From Paraburkholderia aromaticivorans (GTDB taxonomy: Bacteria > Pseudomonadota > Gammaproteobacteria > Burkholderiales > Burkholderiaceae), in contig NZ_CP022989.1 in assembly GCF_002278075.1 (NCBI RefSeq), positions 1,240,001 through 1,304,000 on the forward strand: a DNA stretch of 64,000 bases, given 5' to 3'. Positions 18,198-29,494 of the stretch are shown piece after piece. A program made the translations under genes and the position numbers. Below the pieces are notes generated by a model. The model had not been told where the DNA came from, did no database searches, and was given only the letters and a program-made list of their open reading frames with translations. The first letter of the stretch is position 1. Every line of letters begins with the position of its first letter.

Positions 18198-18877
18198 CGG
18201 CAAGCCAGAAGGGAAGCGGTAGGGAGGCGTTGGCGCCACTGCTGGCGGAGGGTGCGCGCGAACTTGGCCTCGACTTGAGCGAGGCCCAACTCGGCAAGTT
18301 GCTCGACTACGTCGCGTTGTTGTCCAAGTGGAATGCCGTTTATAACCTCACGGCGATCCGCGAGCCGCGGCAAATGCTGATCCAGCACATTCTGGATTCG
18401 CTTTCGATCGTGCCGCATCTGGCGCCGCTCGGCCCGTCCTCGGTGCTCGACGTCGGCTCCGGCGGTGGCTTGCCGGGTATTGTGCTGGCGATCGTCCTAC
18501 CGGAATGGACTGTCACCGTGAACGATATCGTTCACAAGAAAACGGCTTTTCAGGCTCAGGCCAAGGCCGAGCTTGGCATTTCGAATCTCTCAGTGGTGAC
18601 CGGCCGTGTCGAGACTTTGCAGCCGGGCGCCGAAGTACCGGCAAAGTTCGACGTAATTGTCTCGCGTGCATTCGCAGAGCTCGCGGATTTCGTTACACTG
18701 GCCCGTCATCTGGTTGCGGAGAACGGCGCGATCTGGGCCATGAAAGGCGTCCGTCCGGACGGCGAGATCGAACGTTTGCCGGCCGGCGCCCACGTGGAAC
18801 AGGTTATCCGGCTGGATGTGCCGTCGCTCGACGCCGAGCGGCACCTGATCAAAGTTTCGGTGGATGCCGGCAGCTAA
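18194..18877 (+). CDS. rsmG: 16S rRNA (guanine527-N7)-methyltransferase RsmG (GidB)
   Basis: This 227-residue SAM-dependent methyltransferase modifies G527 of 16S rRNA; its loss gives low-level streptomycin resistance in other bacteria. It shows the family segment [15 protein letters not shown] near residue 50, the SAM-binding motif [17 protein letters not shown] near residue 85 and [12 protein letters not shown] near residue 155. It overlaps mnmG by four bases (ATGA), so the two are coupled. The mnmG-rsmG-parA-parB order is conserved in many bacteria near the origin. Confidence 0.96.
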   Translation: MTASQKGSGREALAPLLAEGARELGLDLSEAQLGKLLDYVALLSKWNAVYNLTAIREPRQMLIQHILDSLSIVPHLAPLGPSSVLDVGSGGGLPGIVLAIVLPEWTVTVNDIVHKKTAFQAQAKAELGISNLSVVTGRVETLQPGAEVPAKFDVIVSRAFAELADFVTLARHLVAENGAIWAMKGVRPDGEIERLPAGAHVEQVIRLDVPSLDAERHLIKVSVDAGS

Positions 18878-18963
18878 TACCTGCTTAGGGTGGTCGACGC
18901 AGCTGCGCCCGGTATCACCCACGATTTTTACTTCATCCAAGCAGCAAAAGGGACACACCAACG

Positions 18964-19755
18964 ATGGCAAAAATCTTCTGCGTTGCGAACCAGAAGGGCG
19001 GCGTCGGCAAGACGACGACCGCAGTCAATCTGGCCGCGAGCTTGGCAGCGCAGGGACAGCGAGTCCTTCTCATCGATCTGGACCCGCAGGGCAACGCCAC
19101 GATGGGCAGCGGCATCGATAAGGCCGCGTGCGCCAACACCGTCTACGAAGTGCTGGTGGATGGCGTCGCGGTGGCCGATGCGCGAGTGCGGCCGGAAGCC
19201 GTCGGTTACGACATGCTGCCGGCGAACCGCGAACTCGCCGGCGCCGAGGTCGAGCTGGTCAGCGTGCAGAACCGTGAGCGTCAATTGAAGGTCGCGCTCG
19301 CCGCGGTCGAAAACGATTACGATTTTGTGCTGATCGACTGTCCGCCGGCTTTGTCGCTGCTGACGCTCAACGGCCTGTGCGCCGCACACGGCGTAGTGAT
19401 TCCGATGCAGTGCGAGTACTTCGCGCTTGAAGGCTTGTCCGATCTGGTCAACACGATCAAACAGGTGCATGCCAATCTGAACCGGGATTTGAAAGTGATC
19501 GGCCTGCTGCGCGTGATGTTCGATCCGCGTATCACATTGCAGCAGCAGGTTTCGGATCAGTTGAAAGAGCATTTTGGCGACAAGGTGTTCGACGCTGTGA
19601 TCCCGCGCAACGTGCGTCTTGCCGAGGCGCCCAGCTATGGTCTACCCGGCGTGGTATTCGACAGGGCATCGCGCGGCGCGCAGGCATACGTGCAGTTTGG
19701 CGCGGAAATGATTGAGCGGGTGCGCGCATTGAATGACGCGCCCCAGGCATCCTAA
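18964..19755 (+). CDS. parA: Chromosome-partitioning ATPase ParA (Soj)
   Basis: This 263-residue deviant-Walker ATPase begins MAKIFCVANQKGGVGKTTTA, with both the signature lysine (K11) and the P-loop lysine (K16), followed by LLIDLDPQGNATMGSG and the Walker B region FVLIDCPPALSLLTLN. It has no N-terminal HTH, so it is the chromosomal Soj type rather than a plasmid ParA that autoregulates. It drives segregation of ParB-parS complexes in the cytoplasm. The start follows AAGGGACAC. It lies 86 bp after rsmG and 18 bp before parB. Confidence 0.97.
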   Translation: MAKIFCVANQKGGVGKTTTAVNLAASLAAQGQRVLLIDLDPQGNATMGSGIDKAACANTVYEVLVDGVAVADARVRPEAVGYDMLPANRELAGAEVELVSVQNRERQLKVALAAVENDYDFVLIDCPPALSLLTLNGLCAAHGVVIPMQCEYFALEGLSDLVNTIKQVHANLNRDLKVIGLLRVMFDPRITLQQQVSDQLKEHFGDKVFDAVIPRNVRLAEAPSYGLPGVVFDRASRGAQAYVQFGAEMIERVRALNDAPQAS

Positions 19756-19773
19756 GCGGATCGAGGAAGCACA

Positions 19774-20661
19774 ATGAATGCAGTAGCGAGAAAGAAGGGG
19801 TTGGGGCGCGGTCTGGAAGCATTGCTCGGGGGCAGTGCGGATATCACCGAGGCGGTGGCGATCGAAGGCGCTCCCAACGTGCTGCCGCTCAGCAAGTTGC
19901 AGGCGGGCAAATATCAGCCGCGTACGCGCATGGACGAAGGCGCATTGCAGGAACTGGCGGCCAGCATTCGCGCGCAGGGCTTGATGCAGCCGATCCTCGT
20001 GCGTCCCGTGTCCGCCGACAAGTACGAGATCATTGCCGGTGAACGTCGCTTTCGCGCGGCGCGGCTCGCGGGCCTCGACGAAGTCCCGGTGTTGGTGAAG
20101 AACGTGCCGGACCAGGCCGCCGCGGCGATGGCGCTGATCGAGAACATTCAGCGTGAAGATCTGAATCCGCTGGAAGAGGCGCAGGGCATCCAGCGCTTGC
20201 TCGACGAATTCAATTTCACGCACGAACAGGCAGCGGAGTCGGTCGGCCGGTCGCGTAGTGCGGTATCGAATCTGCTGCGCCTGCTCAATCTGGCTTCGCC
20301 TGTGCAGACCATGCTGCTGGCCGGCGATCTGGACATGGGGCACGCCCGCGCGCTGTTGGCCGTCGACGCCGCGACGCAGATCACGCTGGCCAATCAGGTC
20401 GTCAACAAGCGCATGTCGGTGCGCGAAACCGAAAAACTGGTGACGACGACGACCAAAGCCGCGCCGGCGGTGAAAGCGCGTGCGAATCCGGACGGTGGCC
20501 GCGATACGCGACGGCTCGAAGAAGAGTTGTCCGATTTGCTGGCGGCGACGGTCAAGATCAAACTCGGCCGACGCGGGCGCGGGCAGGTGCTGGTGGACTT
20601 CGGCGATCTGGACGCACTGGAAGGCATCCTGGTACGGTTGCGCGGTAACGCCACCGCATGA
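19774..20661 (+). CDS. parB: Chromosome-partitioning protein ParB (Spo0J)
   Basis: This 295-residue parS-binding CTP switch begins MNAVARKKGLGRGLEALLGG, the ParA-stimulating N-terminus. The CTP-binding region contains GERRFRAARLAGLDEVPV near residue 90 and ENIQREDLNPLEEAQG near residue 127. The central HTH (EQAAESVGRSRSAVSNLLRL) is near residue 151 and the C-terminus carries the dimerisation domain. The start follows GAGGAAGC. Its targets are present in the window at 16104 and 17657. Confidence 0.97.
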   Translation: MNAVARKKGLGRGLEALLGGSADITEAVAIEGAPNVLPLSKLQAGKYQPRTRMDEGALQELAASIRAQGLMQPILVRPVSADKYEIIAGERRFRAARLAGLDEVPVLVKNVPDQAAAAMALIENIQREDLNPLEEAQGIQRLLDEFNFTHEQAAESVGRSRSAVSNLLRLLNLASPVQTMLLAGDLDMGHARALLAVDAATQITLANQVVNKRMSVRETEKLVTTTTKAAPAVKARANPDGGRDTRRLEEELSDLLAATVKIKLGRRGRGQVLVDFGDLDALEGILVRLRGNATA

Positions 20662-21368
20662 TCGCGCATTGAATAGAAGCGGCCCCAAAGCTTGCGACGA
20701 GGCTTAATGCCGATCGCAAGCTGTCTGGTGCGCAGCGCAGGTTCGGCGCCGTAGGCGCGGCACCTCGGTTTTCGTAGCGATTTGCAAGCGCGCATAGAGT
20801 TGTGTCAGGCCCTGCAAGCGACAAGCGGCCCTTATTTCATGGATTCCTAAGTAAATTCGACGATAAATAATCAGGATCGCTGATATATTGGTTCGCACTC
20901 GCGGTTGTCGCGGTGCGAGCACGTTGCCGTCGGGTTCGCGTCCGCTTCCCAAGGAGCACGGATCGTGGTCTCAGGATAAGTTGACGAAGGAGGGCACACC
21001 CTGACGCAAAAGGCGAAAGCGTAGGCCATTGCACGAAGTGCATCGGTCCGGGCGTGGACGGCGTACTTTGTGGTGGGTTCACTTATCGTCATTGCGCGCG
21101 AGATTACGAATAAGACCGTGCGAGGGGCTTCATAGCTGGCGCCAGCCCATATGTCCACTCACACAAGCAAAAATCGACGTTTGTTGCATTTTCGAGACGT
21201 CTGCTACGGCGTCAAATCGGGTTGCAGGCGAGCGCAAACTTGCCTGATTCAAATCGCATGTTTTGACATTCCCCGACAGCCTTACATTTGACGTGTTTCG
21301 CCCCGCAAGACCGCTGTTCCCGCATCGTGAGGAGGCTTTTCACGCTGGTTATTGAACGGCCTAAAGTC
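20662..21368. other. Gene-poor region between parB and the atp promoter
   Basis: About 700 bp without a convincing gene on either strand. It contains a stem TCGCACTCGCG/CGCGGTGCGA at 20893-20918 (one bulged T) and an AT-rich stretch around 20850-20890. A short plus-strand frame near 21051-21134 encodes a hydrophobic stretch (TAYFVVGSLIVIAREIT) that runs back into stops, which may be the remains of a decayed gene. Confidence 0.5.
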
Positions 21369-21397
21369 TTGAATTGCCTGCAACTATCGCTTACAAT
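21369..21397 (+). promoter_or_regulatory. Sigma-70 promoter of the atp operon
   Basis: TTGAAT (21369-21374) and TACAAT (21392-21397) are separated by exactly 17 bp, about 80 bp before the atpI ATG. This is the best promoter-like match in the 815-bp gap after parB and sits where the ATP synthase operon promoter should be. Confidence 0.7.
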
Positions 21398-21476
21398 CGC
21401 CCGGATTTAATTGCACGGCAACCCCGTAAGCGCAGCGAAAGCTCGCGGGCTGGAACAAGACTTTCGGAACACTGCG

Positions 21477-22022
21477 ATGGCGGTCAAAACGTCGAATCAA
21501 GCGCCGAAGAATGGGCACGACGGACACCCCGCTGAACGCGAAGTTTCCGTTGCGTCCACCGGCCAGCACGCAACAGCTGATGAAGCGTGGGATGTCGAGC
21601 AGCAAGATAACAATATCGTTCCGCTCACGCGGGCCGAAGCTGAAAAGCTGTTTGGTCCCAACGTGAGTCGTCCATCGCGCGTTACGCCTTTCAAGGTCGT
21701 GGCGGCGCAAATGGCTTTGTCCCTGGGTGCTACGCTGGTGTGGTGGCTGTTTTACACGCCACCGGGCGCTGCTGCGCTGTCCGCGTTTCTGGGAGGGGCG
21801 ATCTGCTGGGTGCCGGGCGCGTTGTTCGCGGCACGACTTAGAACGCTGAGCGGCGCTGAAACAGTCATGAGCTGGATGATCGGCGAAGCGCTCAAAATGG
21901 GGACAACGATCGCGATGTTCGTAGCCATCGCCTTCTGGTATCACGACGTACGCTGGGTTCCGCTGCTCGTGACTTACCTCATTGCGCTCAAGACGTACTG
22001 GATTGCCTTGGCTTGGCGCTAA
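21477..22022 (+). CDS. atpI: ATP synthase protein I
   Basis: This protein of about 181 residues has a long charged N-terminus and two to four hydrophobic segments in the C-terminal half (VVAAQMALSLGATLVWWLFY, then WVPGALFAA and VPLLVTYLIALKTYWIALAW). AtpI assists assembly of the c-ring and is the usual first gene of the operon. I start at ATG 21477; TTG or other starts upstream in the same frame back to 21411 cannot be excluded, and no strong ribosome-binding site is visible. The N-terminal extension of about 70 residues is longer than in enteric AtpI but common in Burkholderiales. Confidence 0.85.
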   Translation: MAVKTSNQAPKNGHDGHPAEREVSVASTGQHATADEAWDVEQQDNNIVPLTRAEAEKLFGPNVSRPSRVTPFKVVAAQMALSLGATLVWWLFYTPPGAAALSAFLGGAICWVPGALFAARLRTLSGAETVMSWMIGEALKMGTTIAMFVAIAFWYHDVRWVPLLVTYLIALKTYWIALAWR

Positions 22023-22025
22023 GGT

Positions 22026-22067
22026 AGCAGCAACAAAAGTAGTAGCAAAAAAGTAGCGGCAAAAAAT
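22026..22067 (+). repeat. Three imperfect A-rich 14-15 nt repeats between atpI and atpB
   Basis: GTAGCAGCAACAAAA, GTAGTAGCAAAAAA and GTAGCGGCAAAAAA follow one another directly after the atpI stop codon. The A-rich, unstructured stretch could act as a standby or enhancer for ribosome loading before atpB, or may simply reflect slippage. Confidence 0.5.
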
Positions 22068-22105
22068 TCAGGCTGGCGCGCAGCGCCGGCAACAGGAGTG
22101 CGGAT

Positions 22106-23051
<946 letters not shown>

Positions 23052-23109
23052 ACTGCGCCGTCGACAAAAGAATCATCGTTTTTTAAATCCCAGTTCCAAC
23101 CAGTTCTAA

Positions 23110-23403
<294 letters not shown>

Positions 23404-23541
23404 GGTTCCTCGGAAGTTTGCGCCTGAGCTATAACTGGTAAAGGTGCAGGGCGGAACGGGCACTCGGGCGCTGATCGAATACAGAATCGATGAGCGCCTT
23501 GCCGTTTCACTTTCCGAACTAGCAACGTTTAAGGAAACACC

Positions 23542-24012
23542 GTGAATCTCAACGCAACCCTGTTTGCGCAAATGGTCGTGTTCCTGATCCTCGCGTGGTT
23601 CACGATGAAGTTCGTGTGGCCGCCGCTGATCAACGCCCTCGACGAGCGCTCGAAGAAGATTGCTGACGGTTTGTCGGCTGCTGAAAAGGGCAAGGCAGAA
23701 CTCGAAGCCGCTCACAAGCGCGTCGACCAGGAACTCGCTCAGGCACGCAACAACGGTCAGCAACGTATTGCTGACGCAGAAAAGCGCGCTGTTGCAGTCG
23801 CTGACGAAATCAAGGCTCAAGCACAAGCTGAGGCCGCTCGCATCATCGCGCAAGCGAAGGCCGACGCGGAACAGCAAGTCGTGAAAGCGCGCGAAACGCT
23901 GCGCGGCGAAGTCGCTGCACTCGCTGTGAAAGGCGCTGAACAGATCCTGAAGCGCGAAGTCGACCAGGCAGCTCACGCTGACCTGCTGAATCAACTGAAA
24001 GCCGAGCTCTGA
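23542..24012 (+). CDS. atpF: ATP synthase Fo subunit b
   Basis: This 156-residue peripheral-stalk subunit begins with one membrane helix ([19 protein letters not shown]) and continues as a long, charged, Ala-rich helix (residues about 30-150) that dimerises and binds subunit delta. It uses a GTG start at 23542 after AAGGAAAC. The 138-bp gap after atpE is the longest in the front half of the operon, apart from the atpI-atpB gap. atpH follows after two bases. Confidence 0.96.
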   Translation: MNLNATLFAQMVVFLILAWFTMKFVWPPLINALDERSKKIADGLSAAEKGKAELEAAHKRVDQELAQARNNGQQRIADAEKRAVAVADEIKAQAQAEAARIIAQAKADAEQQVVKARETLRGEVAALAVKGAEQILKREVDQAAHADLLNQLKAEL

Positions 24013-24014
24013 TC

Positions 24015-24554
24015 ATGGCCGAACTTGCAACCATCGCCCGTCCGTACGCAGAAGCGCTGTTTGGCGTGGCCGAAGCTGGTGACATCGCCGCCTGGTCCAC
24101 GCTCGTGCAGGAGCTGGCACAGGTTGCGCGTCTGCCCGAAGTGCTGTCGATCGCCTCGAGCCCGAAAGTAAGCCGCGCCCAGGTCAGCGAACTGCTGCTC
24201 ACCGCGGTCAAGTCGCCGCTCAAGGACAACGCGCAAGCGAAGAATCTGGTGCAAATGCTGGTGGACAATCATCGTCTGCCGTTGCTGCCGGAAATCGCTG
24301 TGCAGTTCGAAGAGTTGAAGAACGCCCGCGAAGGGGCGGCCGATGTGCTGATCGTCAGCGCATTCCCGCTCGAAGGCGCGCAGTTGAATGACCTCGTCGC
24401 AAGTCTCGAACGCAAGTTCAAACGCAAGCTGAAGCCGACGGTTGAAGTCGACTCGTCGTTGATCGGCGGCGTGCGCGTAACGGTCGGCGACGAAGTGCTC
24501 GATACCTCGGTCCGCGCGCGGCTTGCCAGCATGCAGACGGCTCTGACGGCCTGA
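24015..24554 (+). CDS. atpH: ATP synthase F1 subunit delta
   Basis: This 179-residue subunit joins F1 to the peripheral stalk. The N-terminal helical domain begins [20 protein letters not shown], which binds the N-terminus of an alpha subunit. The C-terminal part contains [20 protein letters not shown], the conserved motif of the family. It starts two bases after the atpF stop, so translation is coupled. Confidence 0.96.
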   Translation: MAELATIARPYAEALFGVAEAGDIAAWSTLVQELAQVARLPEVLSIASSPKVSRAQVSELLLTAVKSPLKDNAQAKNLVQMLVDNHRLPLLPEIAVQFEELKNAREGAADVLIVSAFPLEGAQLNDLVASLERKFKRKLKPTVEVDSSLIGGVRVTVGDEVLDTSVRARLASMQTALTA

Positions 24555-24612
24555 AGCGCCTAAAGCGCTGAAGCGGCTGGCACGCAACAGAATTGACTAT
24601 CAGGAGCGAATA

Positions 24613-26154
24613 ATGCAACTCAATCCCTCTGAGATCAGCGAGCTGATCAAGAGCCGGATCCAGGGCCTTGAAGCGAGCGCAGACGTTCGCAACCAGGGCA
24701 CTGTGATCTCCGTGACCGACGGTATCGTGCGTATCCACGGCCTGTCGGAAGTGATGCAGGGCGAAATGCTCGAATTCCCGGGCAACACCTTCGGTCTCGC
24801 GCTGAACCTCGAGCGCGACTCGGTCGGCGCCGTGATTCTGGGTGAGTACGAACACATTTCGGAAGGCGACGTCGTCAAGACGACCGGCCGCATTCTGGAA
24901 GTGCCGGTGGGTCCGGAACTGCTCGGCCGCGTGGTCGATGCACTCGGCAACCCGATCGACGGCAAGGGCCCGATCAACGCGAAGAAGACCGACGCAATTG
25001 AAAAGATTGCTCCGGGCGTGATCTGGCGTAAGTCGGTTTCGGAGCCGGTCCAAACCGGCCTGAAGTCGATCGACGCGATGGTGCCGGTTGGCCGTGGCCA
25101 GCGTGAGCTGATCATTGGCGACCGCCAGTGCGGCAAGACCGCAGTCGCAGTCGACACGATCATCAACCAGAAGGGCAAGAACCTCTTCTGTATTTACGTC
25201 GCGATCGGCCAGAAGGCTTCGTCGATCATGAACGTGGTGCGCAAGCTGGAAGAAACCGGCGCGCTGGAATACACGATCGTCGTGGCCGCTTCGGCTTCGG
25301 AATCGGCTGCCATGCAGTACCTGGCGCCGTATGCAGGTTGCACGATGGGTGAATACTTCCGCGACCGCGGTCAAGACGCGCTGATCGTTTACGACGACTT
25401 GACCAAGCAGGCTTGGGCGTACCGTCAGATCTCGCTGCTGCTGCGCCGTCCGCCGGGCCGTGAAGCGTACCCGGGCGACGTGTTCTATCTGCACTCGCGT
25501 CTGTTGGAACGTGCGGCTCGCGTCTCGGAAGACTACGTCGAAAAATTCACCAACGGTGAAGTCAAGGGCAAGAGCGGTTCGCTGACGGCACTGCCGGTCA
25601 TTGAAACGCAAGCAGGCGACGTGACTGCATTCGTTCCGACGAACGTGATTTCGATTACCGACGGCCAGATCTTCCTGGAAACCGACCTCTTCAACGCAGG
25701 TATCCGCCCGGCAATTAACGCCGGCGTGTCGGTGTCGCGCGTCGGTGGCGCGGCTCAAACGAAGGTCGTGAAGAAGCTGTCGGGCGGTATCCGTACCGAC
25801 CTCGCGCAGTACCGTGAACTGGCTGCGTTCGCGCAGTTCGCCTCGGACCTCGACGAAGCAACCCGCAAGCAGCTGGAACGCGGCCGCCGCGTGACGGAAC
25901 TGCTGAAGCAGCCGCAATATCAGCCGCTGCAAGTGTGGGAACTGGCTGTCGCGCTGTTCGCAGCGAACAACGGTTACCTCGACGATCTGGAAGTTTCGCA
26001 AGTGCTGCCGTTCGAAAAGGGCCTGCGCGACTACCTGAAGTCGAAGCACGCTGACCTGATCAAGCGCGTCGAAGACACGAAGGAACTCTCGAAGGACGAC
26101 GAAGGCCTGCTGCATACGGCCCTCAAAGACTTCAAGAAGTCCGGCGCTTATTGA
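24613..26154 (+). CDS. atpA: ATP synthase F1 subunit alpha
   Basis: This 513-residue non-catalytic nucleotide-binding subunit has Walker [15 protein letters not shown] near residue 170, the [12 protein letters not shown] segment near 270 and the alpha/beta signature [11 protein letters not shown] near residue 365. Length and domain order are normal. The start follows CAGGAGCGAATA. It forms the hexameric head with AtpD. Confidence 0.98.
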   Translation: MQLNPSEISELIKSRIQGLEASADVRNQGTVISVTDGIVRIHGLSEVMQGEMLEFPGNTFGLALNLERDSVGAVILGEYEHISEGDVVKTTGRILEVPVGPELLGRVVDALGNPIDGKGPINAKKTDAIEKIAPGVIWRKSVSEPVQTGLKSIDAMVPVGRGQRELIIGDRQCGKTAVAVDTIINQKGKNLFCIYVAIGQKASSIMNVVRKLEETGALEYTIVVAASASESAAMQYLAPYAGCTMGEYFRDRGQDALIVYDDLTKQAWAYRQISLLLRRPPGREAYPGDVFYLHSRLLERAARVSEDYVEKFTNGEVKGKSGSLTALPVIETQAGDVTAFVPTNVISITDGQIFLETDLFNAGIRPAINAGVSVSRVGGAAQTKVVKKLSGGIRTDLAQYRELAAFAQFASDLDEATRKQLERGRRVTELLKQPQYQPLQVWELAVALFAANNGYLDDLEVSQVLPFEKGLRDYLKSKHADLIKRVEDTKELSKDDEGLLHTALKDFKKSGAY

Positions 26155-26245
26155 TCCGCGAGTGACCTGCAAGGCATAAACGGACCTTGAAGCAGCGCGG
26201 CCCACAGGCAACTGAACCCGCGCTGCTTCGATCAAGGAGCAAGCA

Positions 26246-27130
26246 ATGGCTGGAATGAAGGAAATTCGCGGCAAGATCAAGAGCGTGCAAAACACGCGCA
26301 AGATCACGAAAGCGATGGAGATGGTGGCCGCATCGAAGATGCGCCGCGCTCAGGAGCGCATGCGCGCTGCTCGCCCGTATGCCGACAAGGTCCGCGATAT
26401 CGCTGCACACATGAGCCGTGCGAACCCGGAGTATCGTCACCCGTTCATGGTGTCGAATGAAGGCGCGAAGACGGCCGGCATCATCCTCGTCACGACCGAT
26501 AAAGGTCTGTGCGGCGGCATGAACACCAACGTGCTGCGCGCGTCGCTGCAGAAATTCAAGGAACTGGAAGGCCAGGGCAAGACGATCGAAGCAACCGCGA
26601 TCGGCAGCAAAGGTCTGGGTTTCCTGAACCGTCTGCGCGCCAAGGTGGTGTCGAATGTCGTGCATCTGGGCGATACGCCGCATCTGGAAAAGCTGATCGG
26701 CGCGGTGAAGGTGCAGCTCGACCTGTACTCGGAAGGCAAGGTTTCGGCGGTGTACCTGGCGTACACGCGCTTCGTCAATACGATGAAGCAGGAGCCGGTG
26801 ATCGAGCAACTGCTGCCGCTGTCGGCAGATCAGTTCGAGCGCAAGGAAGAAGACGGCACGACGCCGAGCACGCAGTGGGACTACATCTACGAGCCGGACG
26901 CGCAGGCAGTGGTGGACGAGCTGCTGGTGCGTTATGTCGAAGCGCTGGTCTATCAGGCCGTCGCGGAAAACATGGCATCGGAGCAGTCGGCACGGATGGT
27001 CGCGATGAAGGCCGCTTCGGACAACGCGAAGACGGTCATCAACGAACTGCAGCTCGTGTACAACAAGAGCCGTCAGGCCGCGATCACGAAAGAACTGTCG
27101 GAAATCGTCGGTGGCGCGGCGGCGGTCTGA
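26246..27130 (+). CDS. atpG: ATP synthase F1 subunit gamma
   Basis: This 294-residue central shaft begins [20 protein letters not shown], the N-terminal helix of the coiled coil. It contains [20 protein letters not shown] and ends with the C-terminal helix ([20 protein letters not shown]). The start follows CAAGGAGCAAGCA. The 101-bp gap before atpD contains a short stem GTGCGCC/GGCGCAC at 27158-27176. Confidence 0.97.
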   Translation: MAGMKEIRGKIKSVQNTRKITKAMEMVAASKMRRAQERMRAARPYADKVRDIAAHMSRANPEYRHPFMVSNEGAKTAGIILVTTDKGLCGGMNTNVLRASLQKFKELEGQGKTIEATAIGSKGLGFLNRLRAKVVSNVVHLGDTPHLEKLIGAVKVQLDLYSEGKVSAVYLAYTRFVNTMKQEPVIEQLLPLSADQFERKEEDGTTPSTQWDYIYEPDAQAVVDELLVRYVEALVYQAVAENMASEQSARMVAMKAASDNAKTVINELQLVYNKSRQAAITKELSEIVGGAAAV

Positions 27131-27213
27131 CCTTAACGGTCAAGCATGCCGCTTCGTGTGCGCCTTCGTGGCGCACCCATCGACACTGCGCCTTTGCGCG
27201 AGTGAAGAATTGA

Positions 27214-28626
<1,413 letters not shown>

Positions 28627-28646
28627 AGGTCGGGTGTAACGAAGCG

Positions 28647-28705
28647 GGCGCCGGCGTCCGCGTGGAAGGAATACCATCAAGGTATGGAATCCCGAAGCCA
28701 GCGCC
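28647..28705 (+). repeat. Imperfect stem-loop after atpD
   Basis: GGCGCCGGC (28647-28655) can pair with GCCAGCGCC (28697-28705) with one mismatch, enclosing a smaller ATACC/GGTAT stem. There is no T tract. It precedes the twin hairpins and may stabilise the 3' end of the upstream atp mRNA. Confidence 0.4.
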
Positions 28706-28735
28706 TCTTAATACGCTCAACCCAGCCTTGCATGG

Positions 28736-28816
28736 GACGAGAGTCAGCGCTAAAGCGTGCGCTCTCGTCGAGCTTTGCAGGGGACCAGAGTAAGCGCTAA
28801 AGCGCCCACTCTGGTC
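28736..28816 (+). repeat. Twin 34-nt hairpins between atpD and atpC
   Basis: Two 34-nt elements, 28736-28769 and 28783-28816, share the same design: outer arms (GACGAGAG/CTCTCGTC and GACCAGAGT/ACTCTGGTC), an internal mismatch zone, and the same inner stem and loop, GCGCTAAAGCG. The outer arms differ between copies but each stays self-complementary, so the structure, not just the sequence, seems conserved. There is no T tract. The second ends 19 bp before the atpC start codon, just before its ribosome-binding site. Confidence 0.7.
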
Positions 28817-28835
28817 GCAACAGGAGTCGACACTT

Positions 28836-29261
28836 ATGGCAACAATCAAGGTAGACGTCGTTAGCGCGGAAGAGCAGATCTTCTCGGGCCAGGCGAAGTT
28901 CGTCGCGCTGCCGGGCGAAGCAGGTGAGCTCGGCATTCTGCCGGGCCACACGCCGCTCATCACGCGGATCCGTCCGGGTGCGGTGCGCATCGAAGCCGAA
29001 AATGGCGAAGAAGAGTTTGTCTTCGTCGCCGGCGGCATCCTCGAAATCCAGCCGGGCGCTGTGACGGTTCTCGCCGACACGGCAATCCGCGGCAAGGATC
29101 TCGACGAAGCCAAGGCTGAAGATGCACGCAAGCGCGCGGAAGAAGCGCTGCAGAACACGGGTTCGAACCTCGAATACGCAACCGCGCAAGCGGAACTGGC
29201 GTACGCGACGGCTCAGCTCGCTGCGATTCAGCGTCTGCGTAAGCTGCGCGGTCAGCACTAA
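28836..29261 (+). CDS. atpC: ATP synthase F1 subunit epsilon
   Basis: This 141-residue subunit has the N-terminal beta-sandwich ([20 protein letters not shown], then [19 protein letters not shown]) and a C-terminal two-helix domain ([18 protein letters not shown]) that inhibits ATP hydrolysis. The start follows CAGGAGTCGACACTT. It is the last gene of the operon and is followed by a terminator 20 bp later. The twin hairpins just upstream may tune its translation relative to atpD. Confidence 0.97.
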   Translation: MATIKVDVVSAEEQIFSGQAKFVALPGEAGELGILPGHTPLITRIRPGAVRIEAENGEEEFVFVAGGILEIQPGAVTVLADTAIRGKDLDEAKAEDARKRAEEALQNTGSNLEYATAQAELAYATAQLAAIQRLRKLRGQH

Positions 29262-29280
29262 GCAATACGTATCAGAGAGA

Positions 29281-29308
29281 AAGCAGCCCGTGTGGCTGCT
29301 TTTTTTTG
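29281..29308 (+). terminator. Rho-independent terminator of the atp operon
   Basis: AAGCAGCC (29281-29288) pairs with GGCTGCTT (29294-29301) across CGTGT and continues into a long T run to about 29307. It lies 20 bp after the atpC stop. Confidence 0.92.
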
Positions 29309-29316
29309 ACCTTCAC

Positions 29317-29344
29317 TTGACGTTTACGGAAAGGTGAGCAGAAT
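29317..29344 (+). promoter_or_regulatory. Possible promoter of the acyl-CoA synthetase gene
   Basis: TTGACG (29317-29322) and CAGAAT (29339-29344) are 16 bp apart, just after the atp terminator and 150 bp before the next start codon. The -35 is good and the -10 mediocre. Confidence 0.35.
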
Positions 29345-29494
29345 CGTATCCATCGACTCGATGGCGCCGCGCCTCGATGTCTAGCGATGCGCTGCGGGTA
29401 AGACTTGATGCCTCGCGGACTCATGCAGGTGGCACAATCGGTTTCAAATTCATTTCAATAAGCGAGCTTCCGCTCAGTTCACGGAGACAACACC

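Noticed and set aside
20871-21158. 95-codon minus-strand frame between parB and atpI
   Set aside because: No ribosome-binding site, no motif, composition like random high-GC sequence.
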